The translations under genes and the position numbers were made by a program. This document shows, one piece after another, positions 14,951-25,196 of a stretch of DNA of 64,000 nt (position 1 is the stretch's first letter; each line of letters starts with the position of its first letter). The DNA comes from Desulfarculus sp. (GTDB lineage: Bacteria; Desulfobacterota; Desulfarculia; Desulfarculales; Desulfarculaceae): the NCBI GenBank assembly GCA_003605055.1, contig QZKP01000006.1, positions 30,667 through 94,666 on the forward strand, written 5' to 3'. Under the pieces are notes generated by a model. The model saw nothing but the letters and a program-made list of their open reading frames with translations. It was not told the DNA's origin and searched no databases.

Positions 14951-17359
14951 ATGCCTTCGCAACTCCCTCCTCCTTCCCTGTCGCCGGAAACGCTGCGCCG
15001 CCGCTTTGACCCCGCGGAGGTCCCCTTTGAAACCAGCGATACCGCCCCGGACTGCCTGGAGTCGGTGTTGGGTCAGACCCGGGCCAAGGAGGCCCTGGAG
15101 TTCGGCCTGACCATGGCCGATATGGACTACCACGTATTCGTGGCCGGTCCCCAGCGCACCGGCAAGACCCACCTGGTGCGCACCTTCCTGCAAAAGCTCG
15201 CCGCCGAGCAGGCCCCGCCGCCGGACTGGTTGTATGTGTACAACTTCCAAAACCCCGACGAGCCGTTGGCCCTGCGCCTGCCCTCGGGCCAGGGCAAGCT
15301 CTTCGCCCGCCAGATGGCCGACCTCCTGGCCGGCTTCAAGCAGAAGATTCCCTCCATATTTGAAAGCGAGGACTACGCCCGCCGCAAGGAGTCCCTGGCC
15401 AACGCCTTCAAGCACAAGCGCAGCGAGATATTCTCCGAGCTGGACGCCCAGGCCCGGGAGCAGGGCTACGTCCTGCGCTTCGAGCCCACCGGCATCATGG
15501 TGGCCCCGGCCGGCGAGGACGGCGAGCCCCTGCCCGAGGCCCAGCTCAGGGAGATGAAAGACGAGCAGCGCGAGGACCTGCGCAAGCGCAGCGACGTGAT
15601 CCAGGGCAAGGTCACCGAGAGCCTGCGGGCGGTGACCGTCCTGGAAAAGGAGCTGAACAATTCCTTGCAGGAGCTGGATCACGAGCTGGTGCGCGAGGCG
15701 GTGAGCCAGTTCGTGCGCGAGGTGGCCGAAAAGTACACCGAGCACAAGGACGTGCTGGCCTACCTGGAGCAGGTTCAGCAGGACGTGGTGGCGCGCTATC
15801 AGCGCTTCAAGAAAAAAGAGGCCCCCCAACTTCCCTTCCCCATGCCCATGGAGGAGCCGGACTTCAAGGAGTACCAGGTCAACGTCCTGGTGGATAACTC
15901 CGAGACCAAGGGCGCGCCGGTGGTGGTGGAGAGCAACCCCACCTTCCCCAACCTCTTCGGGCGCATCGAGCGCCAGGCCCAGTTCGGGGCCCTGGTTACG
16001 GACTTCACCCTGCTCAAGCCCGGCGCCCTGCACCGGGCCAACGGCGGCTATCTGGTGCTGCCCGTGATGGAGCTGCTGCGCCTGTGGCTGCCCTGGGAGG
16101 CGCTCAAGCGGGCGCTCAAGAACCGCAAGCTGCTCATGGAGGACGCCATGGAGCAGATGGGGTTCATGATCACCCGCACCCTGCGGCCCCAGCCCATCCC
16201 CCTGGAGCTGAAGGTGGTGCTGGTGGGCGAGACCCACCTCTACCACCTGCTCTATGAGTACGACCACCAGTTCCCCAAGCTGTTCAAGGTGCGGGCCCAG
16301 ATGTCCGAGCACATGGACTGGGGCCAGCAGGAGGTGACTGACTTCATCAGCCACCTGTGCAACCTGGACCGCAAGCACAAGCTGCTGCCCCTGCACCGCA
16401 CCTGCGTGGCCCGGCTCATCGAGCGGGCGGCGGAGATCGCCGGCGACCGCGAGCGCCTCACCCTGCGCCTGGCCGACCTGGAGGACCTGGTCAAGGAGAG
16501 CAGCTTCGTGGCCAAGCGCCGGGGCGCGGACCAGATCAGCGGCCAGGACGTGCAGCAGGCCATCGAGCAGCGCCGGCGCCGCTGTTCCATGATCGAGGAG
16601 CGCATGCGCGAGGCCATAACCCGCGGCTTCATCAACGTGGCCAGCGAGGGCAGCCAGGTGGGCCAGGTCAACGGCCTGGCCGTGTACGACCTGGGCGACT
16701 ACGCCTTTGGCAAGGCCAGCCGCATCTCCGCCAGCGCGGGCCTGGGCAAGGACGGGGTGACCACCATAGACCGCGAGGCGGACCTCTCCGGCCCTTTCCA
16801 CAACAAGGGCGTGCTGATCATCGCCGGCTTTCTGCGCGACCGCTTCGCGCACAAGGGGCCCCTGACCCTCACCGCCAGCCTGGTCTTTGAGCAGAGCTAC
16901 GGCATGATAGACGGCGACTCGGCCAGCCTGGCCGAGGTGCTGGTCCTGATGTCGCGGCTGTCGGGCCTGGCCCTTCGGCAAGACCTGGCCATCACCGGCA
17001 GCATGGACCAGCAGGGCCGGGCCCAGGCCATCGGCGGGGTGAACCTGAAGATCGAGGGCTTTTTCCGCCTCTGCGCCGAGCGCGGCCTGACCGGCGGCCA
17101 GGGCGTGGTCATACCCCAGGCCAACATCAAGAACCTGATGCTGCACCCGGACGTGGTGGCCGCGGCGGCCGAGGGCAAGTTCAGCGTGCGGGCGGTGGAG
17201 ACCGTGGACCAGGCCCTGGAGATATTCACCGGCCTGCCGGCCGGCGCGCGCAACAAGCAGGGCAACTTCCCGCGGGGCTCGGTGAACTATCTGGCCGAGC
17301 AGGAGCTGGAGCGGCTGCGGGAGATCGCCAAGGCCATGGCGAAGGATGAGGAGAAATAA
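14951..17359 (+). CDS. LonB-like ATP-dependent protease
   Basis: An 802-residue protein of the Lon family with an AAA_32-type ATPase rather than the classic LonA layout. Walker A is GPQRTGKTHL near residue 65. A long coiled-coil-like insertion follows (about residues 150-280), then AAA elements, with a C-terminal Lon protease domain from about 560. The catalytic dyad is Ser in IDGDSASLAE near residue 655 and Lys in GGVNLKIEGFF near 700. ATG 14951 has AGGAGA at 6 bases and is preferred to a TTG at 14921. There is no LonA N-terminal substrate domain. Cytoplasmic or membrane-associated protein quality control is the likely role. Confidence 0.88.
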   Translation: MPSQLPPPSLSPETLRRRFDPAEVPFETSDTAPDCLESVLGQTRAKEALEFGLTMADMDYHVFVAGPQRTGKTHLVRTFLQKLAAEQAPPPDWLYVYNFQNPDEPLALRLPSGQGKLFARQMADLLAGFKQKIPSIFESEDYARRKESLANAFKHKRSEIFSELDAQAREQGYVLRFEPTGIMVAPAGEDGEPLPEAQLREMKDEQREDLRKRSDVIQGKVTESLRAVTVLEKELNNSLQELDHELVREAVSQFVREVAEKYTEHKDVLAYLEQVQQDVVARYQRFKKKEAPQLPFPMPMEEPDFKEYQVNVLVDNSETKGAPVVVESNPTFPNLFGRIERQAQFGALVTDFTLLKPGALHRANGGYLVLPVMELLRLWLPWEALKRALKNRKLLMEDAMEQMGFMITRTLRPQPIPLELKVVLVGETHLYHLLYEYDHQFPKLFKVRAQMSEHMDWGQQEVTDFISHLCNLDRKHKLLPLHRTCVARLIERAAEIAGDRERLTLRLADLEDLVKESSFVAKRRGADQISGQDVQQAIEQRRRRCSMIEERMREAITRGFINVASEGSQVGQVNGLAVYDLGDYAFGKASRISASAGLGKDGVTTIDREADLSGPFHNKGVLIIAGFLRDRFAHKGPLTLTASLVFEQSYGMIDGDSASLAEVLVLMSRLSGLALRQDLAITGSMDQQGRAQAIGGVNLKIEGFFRLCAERGLTGGQGVVIPQANIKNLMLHPDVVAAAAEGKFSVRAVETVDQALEIFTGLPAGARNKQGNFPRGSVNYLAEQELERLREIAKAMAKDEEK

Positions 17360-17407
17360 CCGCGGCGCGCCTCAGAATCGTGGTTTGAAAGACGTGTAGA
17401 TGTGTAG

Positions 17408-17440
17408 GTTGGATTGAGGGGCCTTGCCCCGAAATCCAAC
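17408..17440. repeat. Imperfect inverted repeat upstream of the low-GC gene
   Basis: GTTGGATT and AAATCCAAC enclose AGGGGC...GCCCC, giving a long hairpin. It resembles the small dispersed TTGGATT/AATCCAA hairpin repeats common in environmental Proteobacteria. It flanks the atypical gene at 17506. Confidence 0.55.
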
Positions 17441-17505
17441 AATTCCTTTTGAGTCGGGTTTTGTTTCGCCCAACCCAAACAAGAAAGTGCTGTTAAGGAC
17501 CGGTC

Positions 17506-18168
17506 ATGGGGACGTTGCCTAAAATTTGTGATGAGATACTTAAAGAAATCACGTCAGACGATGTGGAGGTTCGCGCGAAGTTTCTAAAAGAATTCAGCAG
17601 CCGCGCGTACGAATTTTCAGACGTGATGGGAAAGTCATTACTTGCGTGGCGGAAGTTCGACGCAAATATCGTAGACAACGAAAAGCTTGCTCATATCTCT
17701 GCGCTAATGTTCACGGCGATCTCTCTGCACATCCAGTCGATGAAGCTGTTTCTGTCCGGACTGCCTATACCAGCAGGAAATGCATTTCGGCAGGTCTTGG
17801 AAATAATCAGTCTTGCACTTTTATGTTCCAGCAACCAACTCGATGTTCTCGATCGCTTCATGCAAGATAAGTATTCCACGCAGAAGGCCGTTAGGGATGT
17901 GCTGCGACATTCTGAAGGGTTAGGTCTGTTGAAAGAGGGGGTTGCCGTCCTTCAGAAGCAGCAAAAATTTTATGATAAATATAGCCACCCAACGAAGATG
18001 ACCATTGCGTCTATGATTTCCTTCACAGAGGAAGGCATTTTTGTTGGCGCATCGTTCGACGACGGCAAGCTGGTCGCCTATACGAAGGAAATCAGGAGAC
18101 GAGTAGAACTCGCGAAGGTTTTCGTGAGCCTTATTGAGACAGTCAAAACTAATGTTGGCAAATGGTAG
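17506..18168 (+). CDS. Unknown 220-residue protein of atypical base composition
   Basis: Begins MGTLPKICDEIL with AAGGA at about 6 bases. Mostly helical, with one moderately hydrophobic stretch (LSGLPIPAGNAFRQVLEII) near residues 83-105 and a later KYSHPTKMTIASM segment. No recognised family. Codon use is clearly more AT-rich than the flanking genes. It is bracketed by a hairpin repeat on each side and has its own terminator, the layout of a horizontally acquired cargo gene. An accessory or defence-type role is possible but there is no motif evidence. Confidence 0.65.
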   Translation: MGTLPKICDEILKEITSDDVEVRAKFLKEFSSRAYEFSDVMGKSLLAWRKFDANIVDNEKLAHISALMFTAISLHIQSMKLFLSGLPIPAGNAFRQVLEIISLALLCSSNQLDVLDRFMQDKYSTQKAVRDVLRHSEGLGLLKEGVAVLQKQQKFYDKYSHPTKMTIASMISFTEEGIFVGASFDDGKLVAYTKEIRRRVELAKVFVSLIETVKTNVGKW

Positions 18169-18196
18169 ATAAAGGGTGATTAACCCGAAATTAACT

Positions 18197-18232
18197 GGCG
18201 GGTGGCCCAGACAGCTACGCTGTCTGGGTGCC
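18197..18232. repeat. Hairpin repeat, GGCGGGTGG family, copy 1
   Basis: GGCGGGTGG is followed by a perfect 10-bp stem CCCAGACAGC / GCTGTCTGGG with a TAC loop. A related element with the same 5' flank but a different stem is at 42229. It lies just after the low-GC gene. Confidence 0.6.
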
Positions 18233-18303
18233 GCAGACACAAGAGGTCCGCACCGGAGCCGCGCCGCATACCGCCAGGCCGCGATAAAAATGTCTTGGCA
18301 TAA

Positions 18304-18327
18304 GGAAGGGGACATCCCCTCCCTTTT

Positions 18328-18329
<2 letters not shown>
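18304..18329 (+). terminator. Rho-independent terminator of the low-GC gene
   Basis: GGAAGGGG / CCCCTCCC stem (one mismatch), ACAT loop, then six Ts. It lies directly at the end of the convergent sigma-54 regulator. Confidence 0.75.
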
Positions 18330-19763
<1,434 letters not shown>

Positions 19764-19767
<4 letters not shown>

Positions 19768-19958
19768 GCCTGCTCCCTCTCTTGGGGCTTCAAATTGCAT
19801 CCCTGGCAGGCCAGGCCCAGTTGCTGCAGGGCCAGGTCCTGGTTCAACTCCGGACGGCGCGGGCTTTCCCCGCCCAGGGCCAAGCCCAGGCGGGCCAGCT
19901 CGGGGCAGGTGCCGGCCGGCAGGTGCAGGCAGCGGGTCCAGAGGGGATCATCGGACAT
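19764..19958 (-). CDS. Small Cys-containing protein coupled to the NtrC-type regulator
   Basis: A 64-residue frame beginning MSDDPLWTRCLHLPAG with AGGAG at 7 bases from the ATG. It has Cys near residues 10, 18, 50 and 53, the last pair as CQGCN, which could bind Zn or an Fe-S cluster. The TGA overlaps the regulator's TTG start (TTGA). A plausible sigma-70 promoter lies about 60-85 bp upstream. No family recognised. Likely a small partner or sensor for the kinase-less regulator, but this is inference. Confidence 0.65.
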
Positions 19959-20016
19959 GTCTTGGCTCCTGGTGCGGCCGCCGCATAAGCGGGGATGTGC
20001 GGACCTTGCTGGCCAA

Positions 20017-20045
20017 ATACTAGCATCCGGGCGTCCGGGTCACAA
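20017..20045 (-). promoter_or_regulatory. Sigma-70-like promoter for the small Cys protein and regulator
   Basis: On the minus strand TTGTGA, a 17-base spacer and TAGTAT. Each hexamer matches consensus at four of six positions. The predicted leader is about 50 bases. Confidence 0.5.
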
Positions 20046-20105
20046 GGGGGACGCCGTCATCCTGGCTCTTGCCTTGCGCTGGCCGAAGGGTTAGTTTGTA
20101 AGGCC

Positions 20106-22949
20106 ATGATCATCGCGGATCTGCACATCCACTCCCGCTACTCCCGGGCCACGGCCAGGAGCCTGTCCCCGGAGCAGCTCTGGCTGGCCGCCCAGCTCAA
20201 GGGCCTGGACCTGGTGGGCAGCGGCGACTGCACCCACCCGGCCTGGCTGGCCGAGCTGGACGAGAAGCTGCGGCCCAACCGCGAAGGGGCCTACGAACTA
20301 AAGCCGGTCCTGGCCGCTTCCATTGCCGAGCAGGTGCCCGGCCCTTGCCGCCGGCCGGTGCGCTTTTTGCTCTCGGCCGAGATCAGCACCATTTACAAGC
20401 GCGACGGCAAGACCCGCAAGGTGCACAGCCTGATCCTGCTGCCGGACTTCGCCGCGGCCTACCGCCTTAACCAGCGCCTGGGCAGGCTGGGCAACATCAC
20501 CAGCGACGGCCGGCCCATCCTGGGCCTGGACACCCGCGACCTGCTGGAGCTGTGCCTGGAGGTGGAGCCCAGCGTGGTCTTCATCCCGGCCCACGTCTGG
20601 ACCCCCTGGTTCAGCCTGTTCGGCTCCAAGAGCGGGTTTGACTCCATAGAAGAGTGCTTCGAGGATCTCAGCGGCCACGTGCACGCCCTGGAGACCGGGC
20701 TGTCCTCGGACCCGGCCATGAACTGGCGGCTGTCTGCCCTGGACCGATTTCTGTTGGTGAGCAACTCCGACGCCCACAGCCCGGCCAAGCTGGCCCGGGA
20801 GGCCAACCTGTTCGCCTGCGCCCCGGACTATCCCTCCATCGCCCAGGCCCTGAGCGGGCCGGAGCAGCCCGGCCTGCTGGGCACCCTGGAGTTCTTCCCG
20901 GACGAGGGCAAGTATCACCTGGACGGCCACCGCAAGTGCGGGGTGCGCCTGACCCCGGCCGAGACCGCGGCCCTGGGCGGACTCTGCCCCCGCTGCGGCA
21001 AGCCGCTGACCGTGGGGGTGCTGAACCGGGTGGAAGAGTTGGCCGACCGCCCGCCCGGCTTCCGGCCGCCGGACGCGCGCGGCTATGAGTCCCTGGTGCC
21101 CTTGGATGAGGTCCTGGCCGAGGTCATGCAGCAGGGCGCGGGCAGCAAGGGCGTGCAGGAGGTCTTGGCCGAGCTGCGCCGCCGCCTGGGCCCGGAGCTC
21201 TACGTCCTGCGCGAGGCGCCGCCGGAGGATCTGGCCAAGGTCGGCGGCCCTCTGTTGGCCGAGGCCGTGCGGCGCACGCGCGCCGGCCAGGTGCGCCTGG
21301 AGGGCGGCTTCGACGGGCAGTTCGGGGCGGTGCGCCTGTTCGAGGCCAGCGAGCGCCGCCAGATCAAGGGCCAGGGGCTTTTCTGGGAGCTAAAGCCCCA
21401 GCGCCCGGCCAAGAAAAAGGCCGCGGCCCAGGATCGCAAAAAAAAGATCGCCGCCGAGCCGCTGCTAACGCCCCTGGACCCGGCCACGGACGGGCTCAAC
21501 GAGCAGCAGCGGGCCGCGGTGGCCCACCGGGGCGCGCCGCTTTTGTTGCGGGCCGGGCCGGGCGCGGGCAAGACCCGCCTGTTGGTGCAGCGGGCGGTGG
21601 GCCTGGTGGAGGAGGGCGCGGCGCCGGAGCGGGTGCTGCTCATCACTTTCACCCGCAAGGCCGCCGCGGAGCTGGCCCAGCGCCTGGCCGAGCAGAAGAC
21701 GGGCGCGGCTCAGGTTAAGGTGGCCACCTTCCACGCCCTGGGGCGGGAGGTGCTGAGCCAGGCCCTGGGCGAGGCCCCGCTGCTCCTGGAGCCGGCCGAG
21801 CGCGAGGCCATCATCGCCCGCCTGGCCAAGGAAGCCGGCTGGCGGGCCGGCGAGCTGGACTTGGCCCTGACCCGGCTCAAGCAGCGGGTGGAGGCCGAGC
21901 CTGGGCTGGAGCTGGCCCCTCTGTGGCGGGACTATCAAAAGGCCCTGCAGAAGCAGGCGGCCTGGGACCTGGACGACTTGGTGCGGGGCGCGGTGCTGGC
22001 CCTGGCCCAGAACCCGGCCCTGGCCGCGGACTGGGCGGGCCGCTTCAGTCATGTGCTGGTGGACGAGTACCAGGACAGCAACCCGGCCCAGGTGGCGCTC
22101 TTAAAGGCCCTGGTGGCCGGCGGGGCCTCGCTTATTGCCATCGGCGACCCGGACCAGGCCATCTACGGCTTCCGGGGCGCGGACCGGGCCGGGTTCGCAA
22201 GCTTCGCCCAGGACTTCCCCGGCGCCGCGGAGATGGCCCTGACCCGCAACTACCGCAACAGCGCCCCGGTGCTGGCCGCGGCCCAAGGGCTCATGGCCGG
22301 CCAGCCGGACCCGGGCCGGCCGCGCCTGTCGGCCCAACGGCCCGAGGGCCCCACGCCGGTGATAGTGGAGCTGGGCTCGCCCCAGGCCGAGGCGGCCTGG
22401 GTGGCCCGCCGGATCGTGGAGCTGACCGGCGGCCTGGACTCGCGTCAGGTGGAGCAGGGGGGCCAGGGCGGGGAGTTGGGACCGCGGGACATCGCCGTGC
22501 TCTATCGCCTGCACCTGCAGGCCCCGCCCCTGGTCGAGGCCCTGGCCCGGTTGGGCGTGCCCTATCAGGTGGCGGCCAAGGAGCCCCTGTCCGAAACCGA
22601 CCCCCTGGATTTCCGGGCCCAGCGGGTGAGCCTGCTCTCCCTGCACGCGGCCAAGGGCCTGGAGTTCGAGGCGGTGTTCATCGTGGGGGTGGAGGAGGGG
22701 CTCTTGCCCTACCGGCCGCCCCAGGGCCAGCCGGCCGACCCGGAGGAGGAGAAGCGCCTGCTCTACGTGGGCATGACCCGGGCCCGCCGCCTGCTGTACC
22801 TGAGCCGCTGCAGCCGGCGCACCCTGTTCGGCAAATACCGCCGGCCGGCCCCTTCGCCGTTCTTGGCTGAGATCACCACCCAGTGGCTGGAGAAGGAGCA
22901 GGCCCCGCCGCCGCGGGCCCGCGTCCATCAGATGGACCTGTTCGGCTGA
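20106..22949 (+). CDS. EndoQ-like PHP nuclease fused to a compact UvrD-type helicase
   Basis: A 947-residue fusion. Residues 1-430 resemble endonuclease Q (PHP domain): ADLHIHSRYS at 4-13, internal His/Asp metal motifs such as SNSDAHSPAK near 217, a four-Cys zinc site (CGV...CPRCGKPLT near 278-302) followed by VEELADRPPG, and a C-terminal GFDGQFGAVRLF. EndoQ cuts 5' of deaminated bases and AP sites. A Lys-rich linker (about 435-447) leads to an SF1 helicase: Walker A AGPGAGKTRL near 480, TFHALG, VDEYQDSN near 651, GDPDQAIYGFRGAD, LHAAKGLEFE and YVGMTRARR. Motifs IV and V are separated by only about 25-30 residues, so the 2B subdomain seems absent. Likely couples damage incision to strand removal. 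Confidence 0.85.
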   Translation: MIIADLHIHSRYSRATARSLSPEQLWLAAQLKGLDLVGSGDCTHPAWLAELDEKLRPNREGAYELKPVLAASIAEQVPGPCRRPVRFLLSAEISTIYKRDGKTRKVHSLILLPDFAAAYRLNQRLGRLGNITSDGRPILGLDTRDLLELCLEVEPSVVFIPAHVWTPWFSLFGSKSGFDSIEECFEDLSGHVHALETGLSSDPAMNWRLSALDRFLLVSNSDAHSPAKLAREANLFACAPDYPSIAQALSGPEQPGLLGTLEFFPDEGKYHLDGHRKCGVRLTPAETAALGGLCPRCGKPLTVGVLNRVEELADRPPGFRPPDARGYESLVPLDEVLAEVMQQGAGSKGVQEVLAELRRRLGPELYVLREAPPEDLAKVGGPLLAEAVRRTRAGQVRLEGGFDGQFGAVRLFEASERRQIKGQGLFWELKPQRPAKKKAAAQDRKKKIAAEPLLTPLDPATDGLNEQQRAAVAHRGAPLLLRAGPGAGKTRLLVQRAVGLVEEGAAPERVLLITFTRKAAAELAQRLAEQKTGAAQVKVATFHALGREVLSQALGEAPLLLEPAEREAIIARLAKEAGWRAGELDLALTRLKQRVEAEPGLELAPLWRDYQKALQKQAAWDLDDLVRGAVLALAQNPALAADWAGRFSHVLVDEYQDSNPAQVALLKALVAGGASLIAIGDPDQAIYGFRGADRAGFASFAQDFPGAAEMALTRNYRNSAPVLAAAQGLMAGQPDPGRPRLSAQRPEGPTPVIVELGSPQAEAAWVARRIVELTGGLDSRQVEQGGQGGELGPRDIAVLYRLHLQAPPLVEALARLGVPYQVAAKEPLSETDPLDFRAQRVSLLSLHAAKGLEFEAVFIVGVEEGLLPYRPPQGQPADPEEEKRLLYVGMTRARRLLYLSRCSRRTLFGKYRRPAPSPFLAEITTQWLEKEQAPPPRARVHQMDLFG

Positions 22950-22971
22950 GCGCTGGCTGGCCGCCGCGGCC

Positions 22972-25074
22972 TTACTCGCCCGCCGTCTGGGACTCGCCGC
23001 TGTAGCGTTTGCGGGCGCGCTCCACCGCGTCGGACAGCTCGCTCATCTTCACCGGCTTTTCCAGGAAATCAGAGGCGCCGGTGCGCATGGCCGCCACCAT
23101 CGCGGCCTTGTCGCCGTGGCCCGAGACCACGATCACCTCGGTTTCGGGGTGGCGGGCCTTGACCGCCTTGAGCACCTCCAGGCCGCTCAGGCCCGGCATC
23201 TTCAGGTCGGTCAGCACCACCGGCGTGGGCTTCTTCTGGAAGGCGGCCACGGCCTGGGCCGGGTCGCTGAAGCCTTCGGCCTGCAGCCCCTGCCGCTCCA
23301 GATAGGCGATCAGGGCGCTGAGCACCCCGGGATCGTCGTCCACCACCAACAGCCGCCGGTGGTCCAGGCCCAGCACGCTGATGACCGCCTTGACTATGCC
23401 CGGGTCGAACAGCTTGCCGGCGCCGTCCTGGATGGTCCGGAAGGCCTCCTGCATGGTCCGGGTGGGGCGGTAGGGGCGGTGGCTGGTCATGGCCTCCACC
23501 ACGTCGCACACGGCCAGGATCTTGGCCCAGGGGTGAAGCTGGGGCTCCTTGAGGCCGCGGGGGTAGCCCGAACCGTCCAGGCGCTCATGGTGCTGCCAGA
23601 CCACCTCGGCCACCGGCCAGGGGAAGGAGATGTTCTTGAGGATGTGATAGGCCGTGGCCGGGTGCTCGCGGATGATGCCCATCTCGTGTACGCTGAGCTT
23701 GCCGGGCTTGTTGAGGATGTCCAGAGGGATGGATCCCTTGCCGATGTCGTGCAGCAGGGCGCAGACCCTCAGCCCCTGGAGGTCGTCCTCTTGCAAATTG
23801 AGGGCCCGGCCCACGTGGCCGCACAGCTCGGCCACGCCCTGGGTGTGGCCGGAGGTGTAGGGGTCGCGGCTCTCCACCATGCTGGTCAGGGCCAGGGTGG
23901 TGGCCTGGAAGCTCTCCACCAGGGCCTTGGTCAGGCGCAGGGTCTCCTGCTCCTGGGAGCGTTTTTCGCTTATGTCCCGGACGATGTGCACCGTGGCGGT
24001 CACCTGGCCCTGGGAGTCCTTGATGGGCGAGATGGAGATGGACGCCGTGCGGTTCAGGTGGGGCAGATCGGTCTCTATCTCGGCCGGCCGGCCGGTCTGT
24101 ATAACTTGCGGGTGGGGGCAGCCTACGCAGGGCTCATCCGAACCCCGCAGTATTTTATAGCAGTATTGCCCCACGATCTTTTTGAAAGGCAGGCCAATGG
24201 TCTTAACCACGGTGAGGTTGCAGCGCCGCACGCGCATGTCCGGCGCCAGGACCAGCATCATCTCGTCAATGGCGTCAAAGCTCTGCCGCCATTCCTCGGC
24301 CGCCTTGCGCATGCCCTCCTGGGTCCGGCGCAGGTCGGTGAGGTCGGTGAAGACCGCGTTGGCGCCCTGGTAGCGGCCCTTCTGGTCCATCATGGGCACC
24401 GCGGAGACCAGCGCCACCCGCTCCTGGCCGTCCCTGGACAAAAGGCGCAGCTCATAGGTGGAGGACTTGCCCTGGCGCCGCTGTTTTATCTCAGATTTGA
24501 GCTTTTCCTTTTCCCCGGGCATCACCAGATCGCAGACGTTGCGGCCCAGCAAGGCCTCGGCGGGATAGCCGACCAGGCGGCAGAGGGCCGGGTTGATAAA
24601 GGTGATGACCTCGTCCTTGTCCAAGGTAAGCACGCCTTCGTTCATGCTCTCCACTAGGGTGCGGTAGCGCTCCTGGCTGTCGGCCAGCATGCCCTGCCTG
24701 GCCTGGCCCAGGTTAAGGGCGCTGGCCACCGCCGAACCCAGGCGCGGGAGCTGCTCCCGGCTCAGGTAGTCCAGGGCCCCTTCGCGCAGGCATTCGGCCT
24801 CCTCCTCCTGGCTGGGTTCGGCCGTGAGCACGATCAGGGGCAGAAACAGGCCACGGCTGTGCAGGAACCGCAGGACGTCCTGGGCCCCGAAGCCGTGGTC
24901 TTTCTGCTCGCTGATTATCAGTTCAGGGGGTTGTTGCAGACGTTTGAGAAGCCGTTGCTCATCAGAGGCGGTCTGTACCAGCGGCTCGTAGTCGGCCTGG
25001 CGCAACGCACCCCGAACCTGGCGGCTCAGGGCCGCAGACAGGCCGATGAACAGCACGCGCAGAGGTGTGGCCAT
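22972..25074 (-). CDS. HD-GYP phosphodiesterase with receiver and PAS domains
   Basis: A 700-residue signalling protein. In order: a degenerate receiver (about 1-125, with ELIISEQKD in place of the phospho-Asp), PAS 1 (about 133-250), PAS 2 (about 265-380, with a CYKIL...CVGCPHP cluster), HD-GYP (about 395-565; ALLHDIGKG and HHERLDGSGYPRG), and an intact C-terminal receiver (VVDDDPGVL; LTDLKMP; FLEKPVK). HD-GYP domains hydrolyse cyclic di-GMP. ATG at 25074 sits behind a convincing sigma-70 promoter. It ends 22 bp from the convergent EndoQ-helicase gene. Confidence 0.88.
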   Translation of the reverse strand: MATPLRVLFIGLSAALSRQVRGALRQADYEPLVQTASDEQRLLKRLQQPPELIISEQKDHGFGAQDVLRFLHSRGLFLPLIVLTAEPSQEEEAECLREGALDYLSREQLPRLGSAVASALNLGQARQGMLADSQERYRTLVESMNEGVLTLDKDEVITFINPALCRLVGYPAEALLGRNVCDLVMPGEKEKLKSEIKQRRQGKSSTYELRLLSRDGQERVALVSAVPMMDQKGRYQGANAVFTDLTDLRRTQEGMRKAAEEWRQSFDAIDEMMLVLAPDMRVRRCNLTVVKTIGLPFKKIVGQYCYKILRGSDEPCVGCPHPQVIQTGRPAEIETDLPHLNRTASISISPIKDSQGQVTATVHIVRDISEKRSQEQETLRLTKALVESFQATTLALTSMVESRDPYTSGHTQGVAELCGHVGRALNLQEDDLQGLRVCALLHDIGKGSIPLDILNKPGKLSVHEMGIIREHPATAYHILKNISFPWPVAEVVWQHHERLDGSGYPRGLKEPQLHPWAKILAVCDVVEAMTSHRPYRPTRTMQEAFRTIQDGAGKLFDPGIVKAVISVLGLDHRRLLVVDDDPGVLSALIAYLERQGLQAEGFSDPAQAVAAFQKKPTPVVLTDLKMPGLSGLEVLKAVKARHPETEVIVVSGHGDKAAMVAAMRTGASDFLEKPVKMSELSDAVERARKRYSGESQTAGE

Positions 25075-25156
25075 AGTATTCCCCCGGATGACCAGCAGCC
25101 ATCACACTCCTCAGGGTGCCGTGCTGAAAGCGGACCAAACAGCGCGGTTAAAATTT

Positions 25157-25186
25157 ATTATATACAAACCTACGGGAAAATAGCAA
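25157..25186 (-). promoter_or_regulatory. Sigma-70 promoter of the HD-GYP gene
   Basis: Minus-strand TTGCTA, an 18-base spacer, then a perfect TATAAT, 83 bp before the HD-GYP ATG. The short AT-rich patch stands out from the GC-rich surroundings. Confidence 0.65.
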
Positions 25187-25196
25187 CTTACCCATC

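Noticed and set aside
14879..17146. Very long open frame antisense to the LonB-like gene
   Set aside because: Long antisense frames are a by-product of GC-rich codon bias; the peptide is His/Gln/Leu/Gly low-complexity and the plus frame has a full Lon protein.
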